DNA from: Myxococcales bacterium
GTDB taxonomy: Bacteria; Myxococcota_A; UBA9160; SMWR01
DNA: 56,131 nucleotides
NCBI GenBank assembly: GCA_013215605.1
Contig: JABSQW010000027.1
Location: forward strand, 1-56,131
Direction: 5' to 3'
Within the stretch, counting starts at the first letter, position 1, and every line of letters starts with the position of its first letter. Positions 25,993-34,837 of this stretch are shown here, one piece after another. The translations under genes were made by a program, and so were the position numbers. The notes below the pieces were generated by a model. It made no database searches and was not told the DNA's origin. It saw nothing but the letters and a program-made list of their open reading frames with translations.

Positions 25993-26748
25993 ATGCGAGC
26001 CATCCTCCTGTGCGCCGGTCAGGGCAAGCGACTGCTCCCGCTCACGGAACGGGAGCCGAAGTGCCTGCTGCCCGTAGACGACCATCGGAGCATTCTCGAA
26101 TTCCAGCTGGCAGCGCTCGCGCGAGGTGGGCTCCGGTCCGTGTGTGTGGTGGCCGGCTTCGGCGCGAATCGGGTCGAGGAGCGACTGCGCGCCGCTCGCA
26201 CGCCCGGCATCGACGTCGAGGTGGTCTACAACCCGTTCTTCGCGGTCAGCGACAACCTCGTGAGCTGCTGGGTCGCCCGGAGCGCCATGTCCGACGACTT
26301 CCTCCTCCTGAACGGCGACACCGTCTTCGAAGCGGCCGTTCTCGACCGCGTCCTCGACGACCCGTCGCCGATTGCCGTCGCCATCGACCGCAAGCCGCGC
26401 TACGACGACGACGACATGAAGGTCTCCCTCGCCGCCGACAGGCTGCTCGCCATCGGGAAGACGCTTCCCGCCGACCGGGTGGACGGCGAATCGATCGGAT
26501 TGCTCGCCTTCCGCGGCAGCGGTGCCCCGACCTTCCGCGACGCCGTGCTTCGCGCGGTGCGGCGCCCGGAAGCGCTGCGTGCCTGGTACCTGGCGGCCGT
26601 CGACGAGATTGCGCGCGACGCCGTCGTGAACCGTGTCGACATCGAGGGGCTGTGGTGGCGCGAGGTCGACGACCGCGACGACCTCTGCGAGCTGCAGTCG
26701 TGCATCTGCGATGGACGGGTCAGCGGAAAACTCCTGGCGCGCCCGTAG
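25993..26748 (+). CDS. Nucleotidyltransferase family protein (NTP_transferase, sugar/choline type)
   Basis: A 251-residue cytoplasmic enzyme that transfers NMP to a phosphorylated small molecule. The N-terminal MRAILLCAGQGKRLLPLTER with PKCLLPV is the GxGxR...K signature of sugar-phosphate nucleotidyltransferases. FLLLNGDTVFE gives the metal-binding aspartate, and EIARDAVVNRVDIEG with EVDDRDDL close the fold. AAGGAG lies just before ATG 25993. It is divergent from the LptFG fusion. Short length and similarity to LicC/choline-phosphate cytidylyltransferases make the substrate uncertain. Confidence 0.82.
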   Translation: MRAILLCAGQGKRLLPLTEREPKCLLPVDDHRSILEFQLAALARGGLRSVCVVAGFGANRVEERLRAARTPGIDVEVVYNPFFAVSDNLVSCWVARSAMSDDFLLLNGDTVFEAAVLDRVLDDPSPIAVAIDRKPRYDDDDMKVSLAADRLLAIGKTLPADRVDGESIGLLAFRGSGAPTFRDAVLRAVRRPEALRAWYLAAVDEIARDAVVNRVDIEGLWWREVDDRDDLCELQSCICDGRVSGKLLARP

Positions 26749-26760
26749 GGGGCGACGCGC

Positions 26761-27564
26761 CTACGCGAGCGCGCGCTCCAGAGCCAGGACCTCACCGAGC
26801 AGCGCGTCGAGCTGCTCGACCGTCACCTGACAGCGCGCGTCGCACGGCGCGTTGTCGGGGTCGGGGTGCACCTCGACGAACAGCGCGTCGATCCCGACGG
26901 CCACCGCGGCGCGCGCGAGCGGGGCCACGTCGTCGCGGTTGCCGCTGCTCGCGCCCTCCCCCGCGCCGGGGCGCTGTGCGGCGTGCGTCGCGTCGAAACA
27001 CACAGGAGCAATCGCTCGCATGTCGACGAGGCCCCGCATGTCCACCACGAGATCGCGGTAACCGAAGCTCGTACCCCGCTCCGTCAACAGCACGTCGGTG
27101 GCACCGACCGCGCGCGCCTTCTCGACCGCGAGCCCGATGTCGATCGGGGCGACGAACTGCCCCTTCTTGATGTTGAGCGGTCGTCCCGTGCGCGCGCAGG
27201 CCTCGATGAGATCCGTCTGGCGACACAGGAATGCTGGAATCTGCAGAGCGTCGCAGACCTCGGCCACCGCGCTCGCCTGGGTCGGCTCGTGGACGTCGGT
27301 GAGTACAGGCAGACCCGACGCGTCGCGTACCCGCTCGAGGACGCGCAGGCCCTCCTCGAGTCCGGGCCCGCGAAACGAGTCTCCGCTCGAACGGTTCGCC
27401 TTGTCGAAGGACGCCTTGAAGACCGCTCCGACCCCGCGCGAGCGGGCGACGGTTGCGACGGAGTCGGCGCTGGCGAGCGTTGCGTCTTCCGACTCGATGA
27501 CGTTCAGACCGGCGATCAGGACGAGCGGCGCCCCATCCCCGATCTCGACTCCAGCGATACGCAT
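26761..27564 (-). CDS. kdsA: 3-deoxy-8-phosphooctulonate synthase (KDO-8-P synthase)
   Basis: A 267-residue protein condensing phosphoenolpyruvate with arabinose 5-phosphate to make KDO-8-P, the first step of Kdo synthesis for LPS. Diagnostic segments are PLVLIAGLNVIES, FKASFDKANRSS, PVLTDVHEPTQ, PAFLCRQTDLI, LNIKKGQF, TERGTSFGYRDLVVDMR, FDATHAAQRPG and EVHPDPDNAPCDA. The ATG is at 27564. It is divergent from the ELM1-family gene and follows the nucleotidyltransferase convergently by 12 bp. No linked kdsB/kdsD/kdsC is seen within the window. Confidence 0.97.
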   Translation of the reverse strand: MRIAGVEIGDGAPLVLIAGLNVIESEDATLASADSVATVARSRGVGAVFKASFDKANRSSGDSFRGPGLEEGLRVLERVRDASGLPVLTDVHEPTQASAVAEVCDALQIPAFLCRQTDLIEACARTGRPLNIKKGQFVAPIDIGLAVEKARAVGATDVLLTERGTSFGYRDLVVDMRGLVDMRAIAPVCFDATHAAQRPGAGEGASSGNRDDVAPLARAAVAVGIDALFVEVHPDPDNAPCDARCQVTVEQLDALLGEVLALERALA

Positions 27565-27677
27565 TCGCCCCTCCCGCGCGTCAAGTGAAACACCTCTGGG
27601 CGCGCAGCGCACGGGTCGATTCTCGGCTCGCGCTTCGCGAAACACGACAGCGGGAGATGTGTGTACCGTTCGGGACC

Positions 27678-28838
27678 ATGACGTCTTCGGGCGCCTCCGA
27701 AATTCCGGCTGCCGCGCTGCCCCCGACGGTCTGGGCACTGCTCGATGATCGGCCGGGCAATACGTCGCAGACCCGCGCGGTGGTCGAAGCCCTCGGCTGG
27801 CCCAGCGTGGAGAAGCGCCTCGCCTTCCGGCCCAGCGCGCGACTCCACAACCGAATTCTCGACGCTTCGCTCTTCGGGCTGCGCGGGGAATCCACCGCGA
27901 CGCTCACGCCTCCCTGGCCCGACCTCGTGGTCGCGGCGGGTCGACGCAGTGCCCCCGTCGTCCGCTACATCGGCCGGGCGAGCGGAGGTGCATCCCGGCT
28001 CGTCGTGCTCGGCCGCAAGGCCGGCGATCACGCCGACGCCTTCGACCTCGTCGCCACCCCCGCCTATGCGCGTCTCTTCGAGCACCCGAAACGCTTCGTC
28101 ACCAGTGTGCCCTTTCACGGCGTTACGCCGGCCGCGCTCGCGCGCGCCGCGGACGCCTGGCGCGAGCGCTTCGACGCGTTCGCGCGGCCGATCGTCGGAG
28201 TCCTCGTCGGGGGTGCGACGGGACAGTTTTCGCTTTCGCCCGACACGGCGCGGCGTCTCGGCGAGGACGTGGTGCGCGTCGCGGCGGATTGCGGAGGCTC
28301 GGTGATCGCGACCACGAGCCGCCGCACGGACCCGACCGCTGCCCTGGCGTTTGCTTCGGCGCTGCGCGACGTCGATCTCGCACACCGCTGGTCGCCGGGC
28401 ACCCGAGCCGACGAGAACCCGTACCGCGGCCTTCTCGCACTCGCCGACGAGTTGATCGTGACCGCCGACAGCGAGTCGATGCTCGCAGAAGCCACGGCCA
28501 GCGGCCGCCCCGTGTTCGTGTACCCGCTGCCGCAGCGTCGGTCGTTCTCGGCGCTGCGCCTCCCGCGCGAGTTCATCGCCGCCCGGGCGACACCGGGCGG
28601 AACCGGAGCGGGCGCCCTGTTCGCGCGACTCATCGAACTCGGTTGGTCGCGACCCACCCGCGACCTCGCTCTCATGCACGAGCACCTGATCGAGCGCGGC
28701 CACGCGGGGCGGTTTCGGACGCCGTACAACCGCGCGACCTCGACGCCTGCGAGCGAACTCGACGCCTTCGTCGCACGGGTCCGCGGGCTGTTCGACTCGA
28801 CAGAGCGCGAACCGCGGCGAAACGGGCCTTCGCTATAG
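27678..28838 (+). CDS. ELM1/GT-like protein (mitochondrial fission ELM1 family)
   Basis: A 386-residue protein of PF06258, predicted nucleoside-diphosphate-sugar glycosyltransferase-like. Typical segments are WALLDDRPGNTSQT near the N-terminus, VVAAGRRSAPV, VLVGGATGQFSL, GGSVIATTSRR, ELIVTADSESMLAEA and GRPVFVYPLP. Bacterial members often neighbour Kdo and lipid A genes, as here beside kdsA and an ABC exporter. The chemistry is not established. The start is ATG 27678; an in-frame ATG 27657 would add seven residues. There is no signal peptide. Confidence 0.85.
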   Translation: MTSSGASEIPAAALPPTVWALLDDRPGNTSQTRAVVEALGWPSVEKRLAFRPSARLHNRILDASLFGLRGESTATLTPPWPDLVVAAGRRSAPVVRYIGRASGGASRLVVLGRKAGDHADAFDLVATPAYARLFEHPKRFVTSVPFHGVTPAALARAADAWRERFDAFARPIVGVLVGGATGQFSLSPDTARRLGEDVVRVAADCGGSVIATTSRRTDPTAALAFASALRDVDLAHRWSPGTRADENPYRGLLALADELIVTADSESMLAEATASGRPVFVYPLPQRRSFSALRLPREFIAARATPGGTGAGALFARLIELGWSRPTRDLALMHEHLIERGHAGRFRTPYNRATSTPASELDAFVARVRGLFDSTEREPRRNGPSL

Positions 28839-28882
28839 TCGCGCGGCTCGACGTAGCGCGAGCCAAGGAGTTCCGACTCCCG

Positions 28883-30613
28883 ATGCAGGTGCTGCTCTAC
28901 TTCGCGCGGAACTACCGGTGGCAGAGTGCCGTCATGGTGCTGTGCCTGCTGGCGGCGACGATCGCCCAGGCCCTCGGCCTCACGACCGTCTTTCCCCTGC
29001 TCCGGGTTGCCACGGGCTCGCACGACGCCAGGGATCCATCGCGTTTCGACGGCATCGTCCGCGATCTTCTCGCCCGTCTCGACGTCGAGCCGACCATCGG
29101 CGCGCTACTCGTGCTCATCTGCGCCGCGTTCGTGTTGCGCGCGGGGCTGGTGCTGCTCGCGAAGAAGCGGGTGGGGTACACGGTGGCCCACGCCGCCACC
29201 GACCTGCGCCTCGAGTTCTTGCGCGCGCTGCTCCGGGCGCGCTTTGGCTACTTCACGCGCCAACCCGTGGGCTCCATCGCGAATTCGATGGCCACGGAGG
29301 CGGATCGAGCCTCCGAAACGTACCTGCAGCTCAGCCAGATGATCGCGCAGATCCTGCTCACGACCGCGTACGTGGTCATCTCCCTGATCGAATCCTGGCG
29401 GGCGACCCTCGGCCTGTTCGCCGCAGGCGCGATCAGCTGGGTTCTCCTCGACGCGCTGGTGCGCATGTCGGGGCGCGCGGGCAGGCGACAGACCGAGCAC
29501 ATGAAGTCGCTGCTCGGACGGCTCACGGACAGCCTACAGGCCGTGAAGCTCCTCAAATCGATGGGGCGCGAGCGCCTGATCGGCCCGCTGCTCGAGGACG
29601 ACACGAAGCGCCTGAACCGCGAACTCGAACGGCGCGTCTTCAGCCGCGAGGCGATGGTCGCCCTCCAGGAACCCATCGTGATCATCTGCCTCGCCGCGTA
29701 CCTCTACGTGGCGGTGGTGGTGGAGGAGATGGCGTTTACGTCGACGCTGGTCCTCGTGTTCCTGCTCGCGCAGGTGATGAGCAATCTCGGCAAGATCCAG
29801 CGCAAGTACCAGCTCATGCTCAGCGACGCGAGCGCGCTGTGGTCGATCCGCGAGATGATCGACCGCGCAAACGAGCAGCGTGAAGCAACGAACGGAACCC
29901 ACACCCCGGAGCTGCTTCGCGGCATCTCCTTCGAAGGCGTGGGGCTCGCCCACGAGGGCCGGGTGCTGCTTCGGGACGTCTCCTTCGACATTCCGGTCGG
30001 CGAGATCACCGCGATCGTCGGCGCCTCGGGAACGGGCAAGACGACACTCGTCGACATGATCACGGGTCTCGCGAAGCCCGAGGCCGGGCGCGTGTGCGTA
30101 GACGGCGTCCCGGTGGACGACCTCGCACTCCGCGCGTGGCGCGAGATGATTGGATACGTGCCCCAGGAGATGTTGATCCTGAACGACAGCGTGAAGCTCA
30201 ACGTGTCCCTCGGCGACCCGGGCAAGAGCGACGCCGACGTCGAGCGCGCCCTCCGCGACGCCGGCGCGTGGGAGTTCGTTTCCGCTCTTCCCGACGGCAT
30301 CGAGTCGACGATGGGCGAGCGCGGGGCGCTCTTCTCGGGCGGACAGCGACAGCGGATTGCCATCGCTCGTGCCCTCGTCCATCAACCGGCCCTGCTGATC
30401 CTCGACGAGGCCACCGCCGCGCTCGACCCGGAGAGCGAAGCCCTGGTGTGGTCGACCCTCGTGCGCCTTCGCGGTCGCACGACCGTGATCGCCATTTCCC
30501 ACCAGCCGTCACTCGTCTTCGTCGCTGATCGCGTCTACCGCCTCGAGAACGGCGGGATCGTCCCGCAGCGACGGGCGGATGCGACGCCCACCCCGCGGCG
30601 GGGCGCGGCATGA
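28883..30613 (+). CDS. ABC transporter, fused permease and ATPase (MsbA-like)
   Basis: A 576-residue half-transporter. The N-terminal half contains six transmembrane helices of the exporter type, including SAVMVLCLLAATIAQA and LLVLICAAFVLRAGLVLLA. The nucleotide-binding domain has Walker A GASGTGKTT (380-388), the Q-loop around GYVPQEM, signature FSGGQRQRIAIAR, Walker B LLILDEATAALD and the switch His in ISHQP. It acts as a homodimer exporting a lipid or amphipathic molecule. It is 44 bp downstream of the ELM1-family gene and upstream of a nucleotidyltransferase, consistent with LPS or glycolipid export. The specific cargo cannot be told. Confidence 0.93.
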   Translation: MQVLLYFARNYRWQSAVMVLCLLAATIAQALGLTTVFPLLRVATGSHDARDPSRFDGIVRDLLARLDVEPTIGALLVLICAAFVLRAGLVLLAKKRVGYTVAHAATDLRLEFLRALLRARFGYFTRQPVGSIANSMATEADRASETYLQLSQMIAQILLTTAYVVISLIESWRATLGLFAAGAISWVLLDALVRMSGRAGRRQTEHMKSLLGRLTDSLQAVKLLKSMGRERLIGPLLEDDTKRLNRELERRVFSREAMVALQEPIVIICLAAYLYVAVVVEEMAFTSTLVLVFLLAQVMSNLGKIQRKYQLMLSDASALWSIREMIDRANEQREATNGTHTPELLRGISFEGVGLAHEGRVLLRDVSFDIPVGEITAIVGASGTGKTTLVDMITGLAKPEAGRVCVDGVPVDDLALRAWREMIGYVPQEMLILNDSVKLNVSLGDPGKSDADVERALRDAGAWEFVSALPDGIESTMGERGALFSGGQRQRIAIARALVHQPALLILDEATAALDPESEALVWSTLVRLRGRTTVIAISHQPSLVFVADRVYRLENGGIVPQRRADATPTPRRGAA

Positions 30614-30671
30614 CGGGATCGTGCCGCGTCGTCGCGTCGCTCTCGGGATTCTGAGGCTTCACCGGAACGCC

Positions 30672-31445
30672 ATGCTGCGATTCACCACGCTCGTCCTCGC
30701 CGGTCGCCGCAACAAAGGACACGCATCCGTCGACGGCGGCGGTGCTCATCCGTCACGGGTCGATCTCCGTGGCGTTCCCATGCTCGTCCGCGTCGTCCGC
30801 GCGCTGCGCGACAGTCCGAGCGTCGGCCGCGTGGTGGTGACCACCGACGACCCCAAGGCGCCTTCCCTGGTTTCCGCGCTGCCTTCTGTCGAGCTCCACC
30901 GGAGTCTCGACTCTCCGAGCCGGAGCGTTCTGGATTTCCTGGAGGGGGAGCCACCGGACATCCCCGTGCTCGTGGTCACGGCCGATCACGCACTCCTCAC
31001 GCCCGCGATGGTCGAGCACTTCGCAGAAGCGAGTCGACGCGCCGGTGCCGACCTCGTGGTGGGCCTCGTCGAAGCCGGACTCGTGGAAGCTCGCTTTCCC
31101 GGGGTGAAGCGCACGTTTTTCCGCTTTCGCGATGCGGCCTTCAGCGGCGCCAACCTCTTCGCGTTCAACACACCGAGCGCTCGGGGCGCAGCGGCGTTCT
31201 GGGTGCGCGCGGAGCAGCATCGCAAACGGCCCTGGCGTCTGGTCGCGGCCTTCGGACCCGTGCCCCTCGCGCTGTTCGCACTCCGGCGTCTCACGCTCGA
31301 CGCGGCACTGGAAAGGGCCTCCGACGCAATCGGCGCCCGCGTGCGGGCCGTGCGGATGCCGAACGCCGAGGCGGCGATCGACGTCGACAGCGCCGACGAC
31401 CTCGAGCTCGTGCGAACGGTCCTGGCCGCGCGCGACGGATCCTGA
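30672..31445 (+). CDS. Nucleotidyltransferase family protein (MobA-like)
   Basis: A 257-residue Rossmann-like NTP transferase. It begins LRFTTLVLAGRR, followed by the RGVPMLVRVVRAL helix, then VLVVTADHALLTPAMVEHF, which matches the metal-coordinating strand of MobA-like transferases. The usual lysine after the glycine loop is not obvious. The C-terminal half has AAIDVDSADDLELVR, the closing motif. The ribosome-binding site is weak. It follows the ABC exporter. A role in making a nucleotide-activated sugar or polyol-phosphate for a CDP-alcohol product is possible. Confidence 0.7.
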   Translation: MLRFTTLVLAGRRNKGHASVDGGGAHPSRVDLRGVPMLVRVVRALRDSPSVGRVVVTTDDPKAPSLVSALPSVELHRSLDSPSRSVLDFLEGEPPDIPVLVVTADHALLTPAMVEHFAEASRRAGADLVVGLVEAGLVEARFPGVKRTFFRFRDAAFSGANLFAFNTPSARGAAAFWVRAEQHRKRPWRLVAAFGPVPLALFALRRLTLDAALERASDAIGARVRAVRMPNAEAAIDVDSADDLELVRTVLAARDGS

Positions 31446-31456
31446 GAGCCTTCGGA

Positions 31457-32365
31457 TCAGGCCAGGTCGCGCGCCTCGCCGGCCTCGCGGAAGCTGCCAC
31501 TTGCGCCGTCCCACTCACGCGCGCGCAACCTGAGGGAAAAGCGCACGGCGCCGTCGACGGGGACCCGCTCGTCGACCTCGATCAGGTGGTAGCGCGCTCG
31601 CTTTCCGCGCTGGCTCCCGAAGTCGGATGCCGAGCGCACACCCGCCACCGGAATCGGGCCGCGCGGGCCGGGGATCTGCCCGATCATCGTGCGGTGGCAG
31701 TGTCCGTGCAGCACGAGCTCCGCACCGACTCGGGCCAGGACGCCGCACAGTGCTTCTGCGTCGTCGAGCGCGCGTCGTCGAGACGCCCCGCTTCTCTGCG
31801 GCGGATGGTGGACGAGCACGGTCCGGCACCAGCCTGCGTCACCGAGCTCGCGGAGCATCGCTTCGAGGCGTTCGAGCTGGGCCTCGCCCACGCGGCCGTT
31901 CGCCCAGGTCGGAGGCGTCGGGATGGACGACGACACGCCCACGAGCGCCACGGGTCCGCGGGTGCGCACGAACGGGAAGGTTACGTCGCCGAGGGCCGCA
32001 TCGGCGCGCATGTACTCCGCCCACGGCGCCCAGGATCGTGACTCCGGCGAGTCCACGTAGGCGTCGTGGTTGCCGGGGACGGCGGTCACGGCATCGGGCG
32101 CGCCGAGGCGCTCGAGCCACCGGCGCCCGGCTTCGAACTCGCTCTCGAGGCCGATGTTCGTCAGATCGCCCGTGACGACCACGTGGTCCGGGGCGCGGTC
32201 GTGCAGGTCTTCGACGAGCGCGTGGACGACCTCGGCGCGGTGAATCCTCCTCCGGTGAAGCTGCCAGGAGAGCCATCCGAGGACCCGCTGGTTCATGACC
32301 TCGGTCGGCCCGCGCACCTCGACGGGAGTGGAGTGGAGATCGGAGAGGTGTGCGAGAGAAAACAT
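31457..32365 (-). CDS. Metallophosphoesterase family protein
   Basis: A 302-residue calcineurin-like phosphoesterase (PF00149). It contains all metal motifs: HLSDLHS at residues 5-11, VVTGDLTNIG, AVPGNHDAY, LVHHPPQR and LHGHCHRT. There is no signal peptide. Proteins of this layout act on cyclic nucleotides, UDP-diacylglucosamine or phosphoproteins. The LpxH/LpxG type would be attractive here near kdsA and LptFG, but the sequence does not settle it. It is oriented against its neighbours and ends 11 bp from the upstream nucleotidyltransferase stop. Confidence 0.88.
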   Translation of the reverse strand: MFSLAHLSDLHSTPVEVRGPTEVMNQRVLGWLSWQLHRRRIHRAEVVHALVEDLHDRAPDHVVVTGDLTNIGLESEFEAGRRWLERLGAPDAVTAVPGNHDAYVDSPESRSWAPWAEYMRADAALGDVTFPFVRTRGPVALVGVSSSIPTPPTWANGRVGEAQLERLEAMLRELGDAGWCRTVLVHHPPQRSGASRRRALDDAEALCGVLARVGAELVLHGHCHRTMIGQIPGPRGPIPVAGVRSASDFGSQRGKRARYHLIEVDERVPVDGAVRFSLRLRAREWDGASGSFREAGEARDLA

Positions 32366-32516
32366 GTCGAGCGTTCCGGTCTCCGCTTCCGCCGCGCCGC
32401 GGCCGTTTGCCCGCCGAGTCTCGGCCGTCCGCCGATCTGCGCTGACCCACCCGCGCGCGCTGTGATACGGTCGCACGCTCCCGCCGGGCCCGCTCGCTGC
32501 CGCGGCCGGGGATGCC

Positions 32517-33713
32517 GTGAACGACCCTTTGCCCCTCGAACCGCCGACCGCTTGGATCGTGACGCCGCCCGATGCGAGCGGATTCCGGATCTTTGGGCTC
32601 TCGGGTGAAGAGCGGCTCGCGCGATCGCTCGCGGCGGCCGGCTGCCACGACGTGAGAACCGTGACAGCGTCGGCTCCCCCCGAGGCCCCGAGCGATCGCC
32701 AGGTCGTCCTCGTCCGCGCGGACGCGGTCTTCGACGACCGTCTCGTCTCGGCGCTCACTCGCGCTCGAGACACGCTGCTCGTCTCCCCCGGCGGCGAAGG
32801 CGCGCCGGTCGGAGCGTGCGTGCCCGCGCGCTGTATGCCCGAGGTTCTCGCCGCGCTCGCTTCGCCGTCGCGTTCTGCGCGCGTCGCGTCGGTGCGTCGG
32901 GTGACGCCCGACGCACTCGTCTCGCCCTACGACGCCAATCTGCGCAAGAGCGAGGCCCCCTACCTGCTCGACCGCGTCGATCCGAGCGACGCTTCCGCCA
33001 TCGAGGAACGCGTCTTCCGGGGCTCCTACAAGGGGCTCACGGATCTCGTAACGAGGTGGGTGTGGCCGAGTCCGGCCCTGGCCGTCGTCCGCGTCCTCGC
33101 GGCGCGCCGCATCCACCCCAATACCGTCACGATTGCGAGCTTCGCGCTCACCCTCTACGCGTTCTTCGCGTTCGCGGGGGGAGCCTACGTCCCGGGCCTG
33201 ATCGCCGCGTGGGCGATGACATTCCTCGACACGGTCGATGGAAAGCTCGCGCGCTGCACGCTCACTTCGAGTCGACTCGGGAACGTCCTCGACCACGGGC
33301 TCGACCTCGTGCACCCGCCGTTCTGGTGGTTCGCCTGGGGGGTCGGTCTGTCCGACGCCCAGCCGGTTGCGACGGCCGTGGTCGTCGGCGGGTACTTCGC
33401 GGGGCGCATCCTCGAGGGTCTGTTCCTCGCGGTGTTTCGCTTCGAGACACACTCGTGGCGGAGCCTGGACGGCCTGTTCCGAACGATTACCGCCCGCCGC
33501 AACCCGAACCTGCTCCTGCTCAGCGTGGGAACGCTGGGCGGCCGTCCCGACCTGGGACTCGTCATGGTTGCGCTGTGGACCTGCGTTTCGCTGGTGTTCC
33601 ACGGCGCCCGGCTCGGCCAGGCTCTCGCGGCGCGCGCCCACGGGGACGACGTGCGACCCTGGGACGAAGCATCGAACGCGGTGCTGCGTCCCATTCCATC
33701 GACGCCCGCGTGA
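32517..33713 (+). CDS. CDP-alcohol phosphatidyltransferase with N-terminal extension
   Basis: A 398-residue membrane enzyme. Residues about 180-390 form the CDP-alcohol phosphatidyltransferase domain (PF01066) with its complete DxxDGxxARx8GxxxDxxxD signature starting at Asp238 (DTVDGKLARC, GNVLDHGLD). Residues 1-150 are soluble and contain VLVRADAVFDD, which looks like a worn nucleotidyltransferase domain, as in the fused di-myo-inositol phosphate synthases. The enzyme joins a CDP-activated lipid or polyol to an alcohol. It starts at GTG 32517, and its TGA overlaps the next GTG by 4 bp. Partner: the Tam41-like gene two genes later. Confidence 0.88.
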   Translation: MNDPLPLEPPTAWIVTPPDASGFRIFGLSGEERLARSLAAAGCHDVRTVTASAPPEAPSDRQVVLVRADAVFDDRLVSALTRARDTLLVSPGGEGAPVGACVPARCMPEVLAALASPSRSARVASVRRVTPDALVSPYDANLRKSEAPYLLDRVDPSDASAIEERVFRGSYKGLTDLVTRWVWPSPALAVVRVLAARRIHPNTVTIASFALTLYAFFAFAGGAYVPGLIAAWAMTFLDTVDGKLARCTLTSSRLGNVLDHGLDLVHPPFWWFAWGVGLSDAQPVATAVVVGGYFAGRILEGLFLAVFRFETHSWRSLDGLFRTITARRNPNLLLLSVGTLGGRPDLGLVMVALWTCVSLVFHGARLGQALAARAHGDDVRPWDEASNAVLRPIPSTPA

Positions 33714-34837
33714 GGGCGATGCGCTCGGAGGCTCTCTTGGGTCGATCGAATCGACGCGGCGAATCGGCAGCGGGAATCCGGACATCGGGAATCCGAACCA
33801 CGGGGCTCCGGGTCGTCCTCGCCTGGGCATTTGCGTTGATGACCGTCGGGGCGTCGGCCGCCTCCCCGCTCGAGCGCGGGAACCCCACCTTTCGCCTGCC
33901 TGGCACCGATGCTGCGTCGGAATACTGGGACTTCATCGCGCGCCTCGACACGGGACACCTGGTCTTGTCGCGTTTCTCCGTGACGAACGAGGGCCCGGGC
34001 GAGCGCACCGCCTACATGATCGGCCACGTCGTCTTCCCGGACGGCCGCACCGTCCAATTCGAAAAGGGCAAGCGCGACGGCGAGTGGCGGCTCACGGACG
34101 ACGGCCTGTTCATCGGGGTCGGGGACAACTTCATCGACCACCGCGGCGTCGTGCGGAGAATGAAGATCGATCGGCGCTCCATCGTGATCGACCTGCTCTA
34201 CAAACCCGACGAACCCGTGGGACTCGCCTCTCCCGTTCACCGCGGGGTGTACTGGGTGGACGTCCTGCACACCGGGGCTCCGGTCAAGGGCACGCTCTTC
34301 GTTCCCGGGATGGACGCTCCCATCGCAGTGCGCGGCAGCATCGCGAGCACACACACGTGGATGACCGAGAGCGAGCCGGACGTCGCGCTGCGCCGCGTCG
34401 AGGTGTTCTCTCTCGATCGACGCACCGGGGTCTATCTTCAGGATGTCGCCACCCCACAGGGAGATCGCCATCGCTGGCTCGTGGTCGAGGAGGCCGGTCG
34501 TGAGCTCCTGCGCACGGATCGCTTCGACCTGCGATTCGAGGGCCGAAACGGCGCCCTCGGCGCCGACTACCCGGTCCCCGCACGACTCGTGATCTCGGGC
34601 CCGCACGTCGAAGGTGAGATCGAGCTCGGCCGCGTCCTCGCGAGCGACGACCCGATGCGAGTCGTTCCGCAGCCGTTTCGCTTCCTGCTGTCATTCAAGA
34701 TGAAGCCACGCAGACTCTGGGCCGACGCGCCTTTCGAGATCACGATCAAGAACCCGCCCGGTGTCGGCGCTAGATCGGTGAGCGGCACGGGACTGCTCGC
34801 CATCATGTTCACCAATCCCGCACCCGGGCTGCGGTGA
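33710..34837 (+). CDS. Exported lipocalin-like protein (AttH/CrtC-like)
   Basis: A 372-375-residue exported protein. An arginine-rich leader precedes a signal sequence (VVLAWAFALMTVGASA). The mature protein has tandem beta-barrel-like repeats with GHVVFPDGRTVQFEKGKRDG, WVDVLHTGAPVKG and RWLVVEEAGRELL, similar to the lipocalin-like AttH/hydroxyneurosporene synthase-type fold. That relation is moderate. The start may be GTG 33710 (GTGA overlap with the upstream gene) or ATG 33719. Its stop overlaps the following GTG as GTGA, so all three genes are translationally coupled. It probably binds or carries a lipid in the periplasm. Confidence 0.68.
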   Translation: MRAMRSEALLGRSNRRGESAAGIRTSGIRTTGLRVVLAWAFALMTVGASAASPLERGNPTFRLPGTDAASEYWDFIARLDTGHLVLSRFSVTNEGPGERTAYMIGHVVFPDGRTVQFEKGKRDGEWRLTDDGLFIGVGDNFIDHRGVVRRMKIDRRSIVIDLLYKPDEPVGLASPVHRGVYWVDVLHTGAPVKGTLFVPGMDAPIAVRGSIASTHTWMTESEPDVALRRVEVFSLDRRTGVYLQDVATPQGDRHRWLVVEEAGRELLRTDRFDLRFEGRNGALGADYPVPARLVISGPHVEGEIELGRVLASDDPMRVVPQPFRFLLSFKMKPRRLWADAPFEITIKNPPGVGARSVSGTGLLAIMFTNPAPGLR

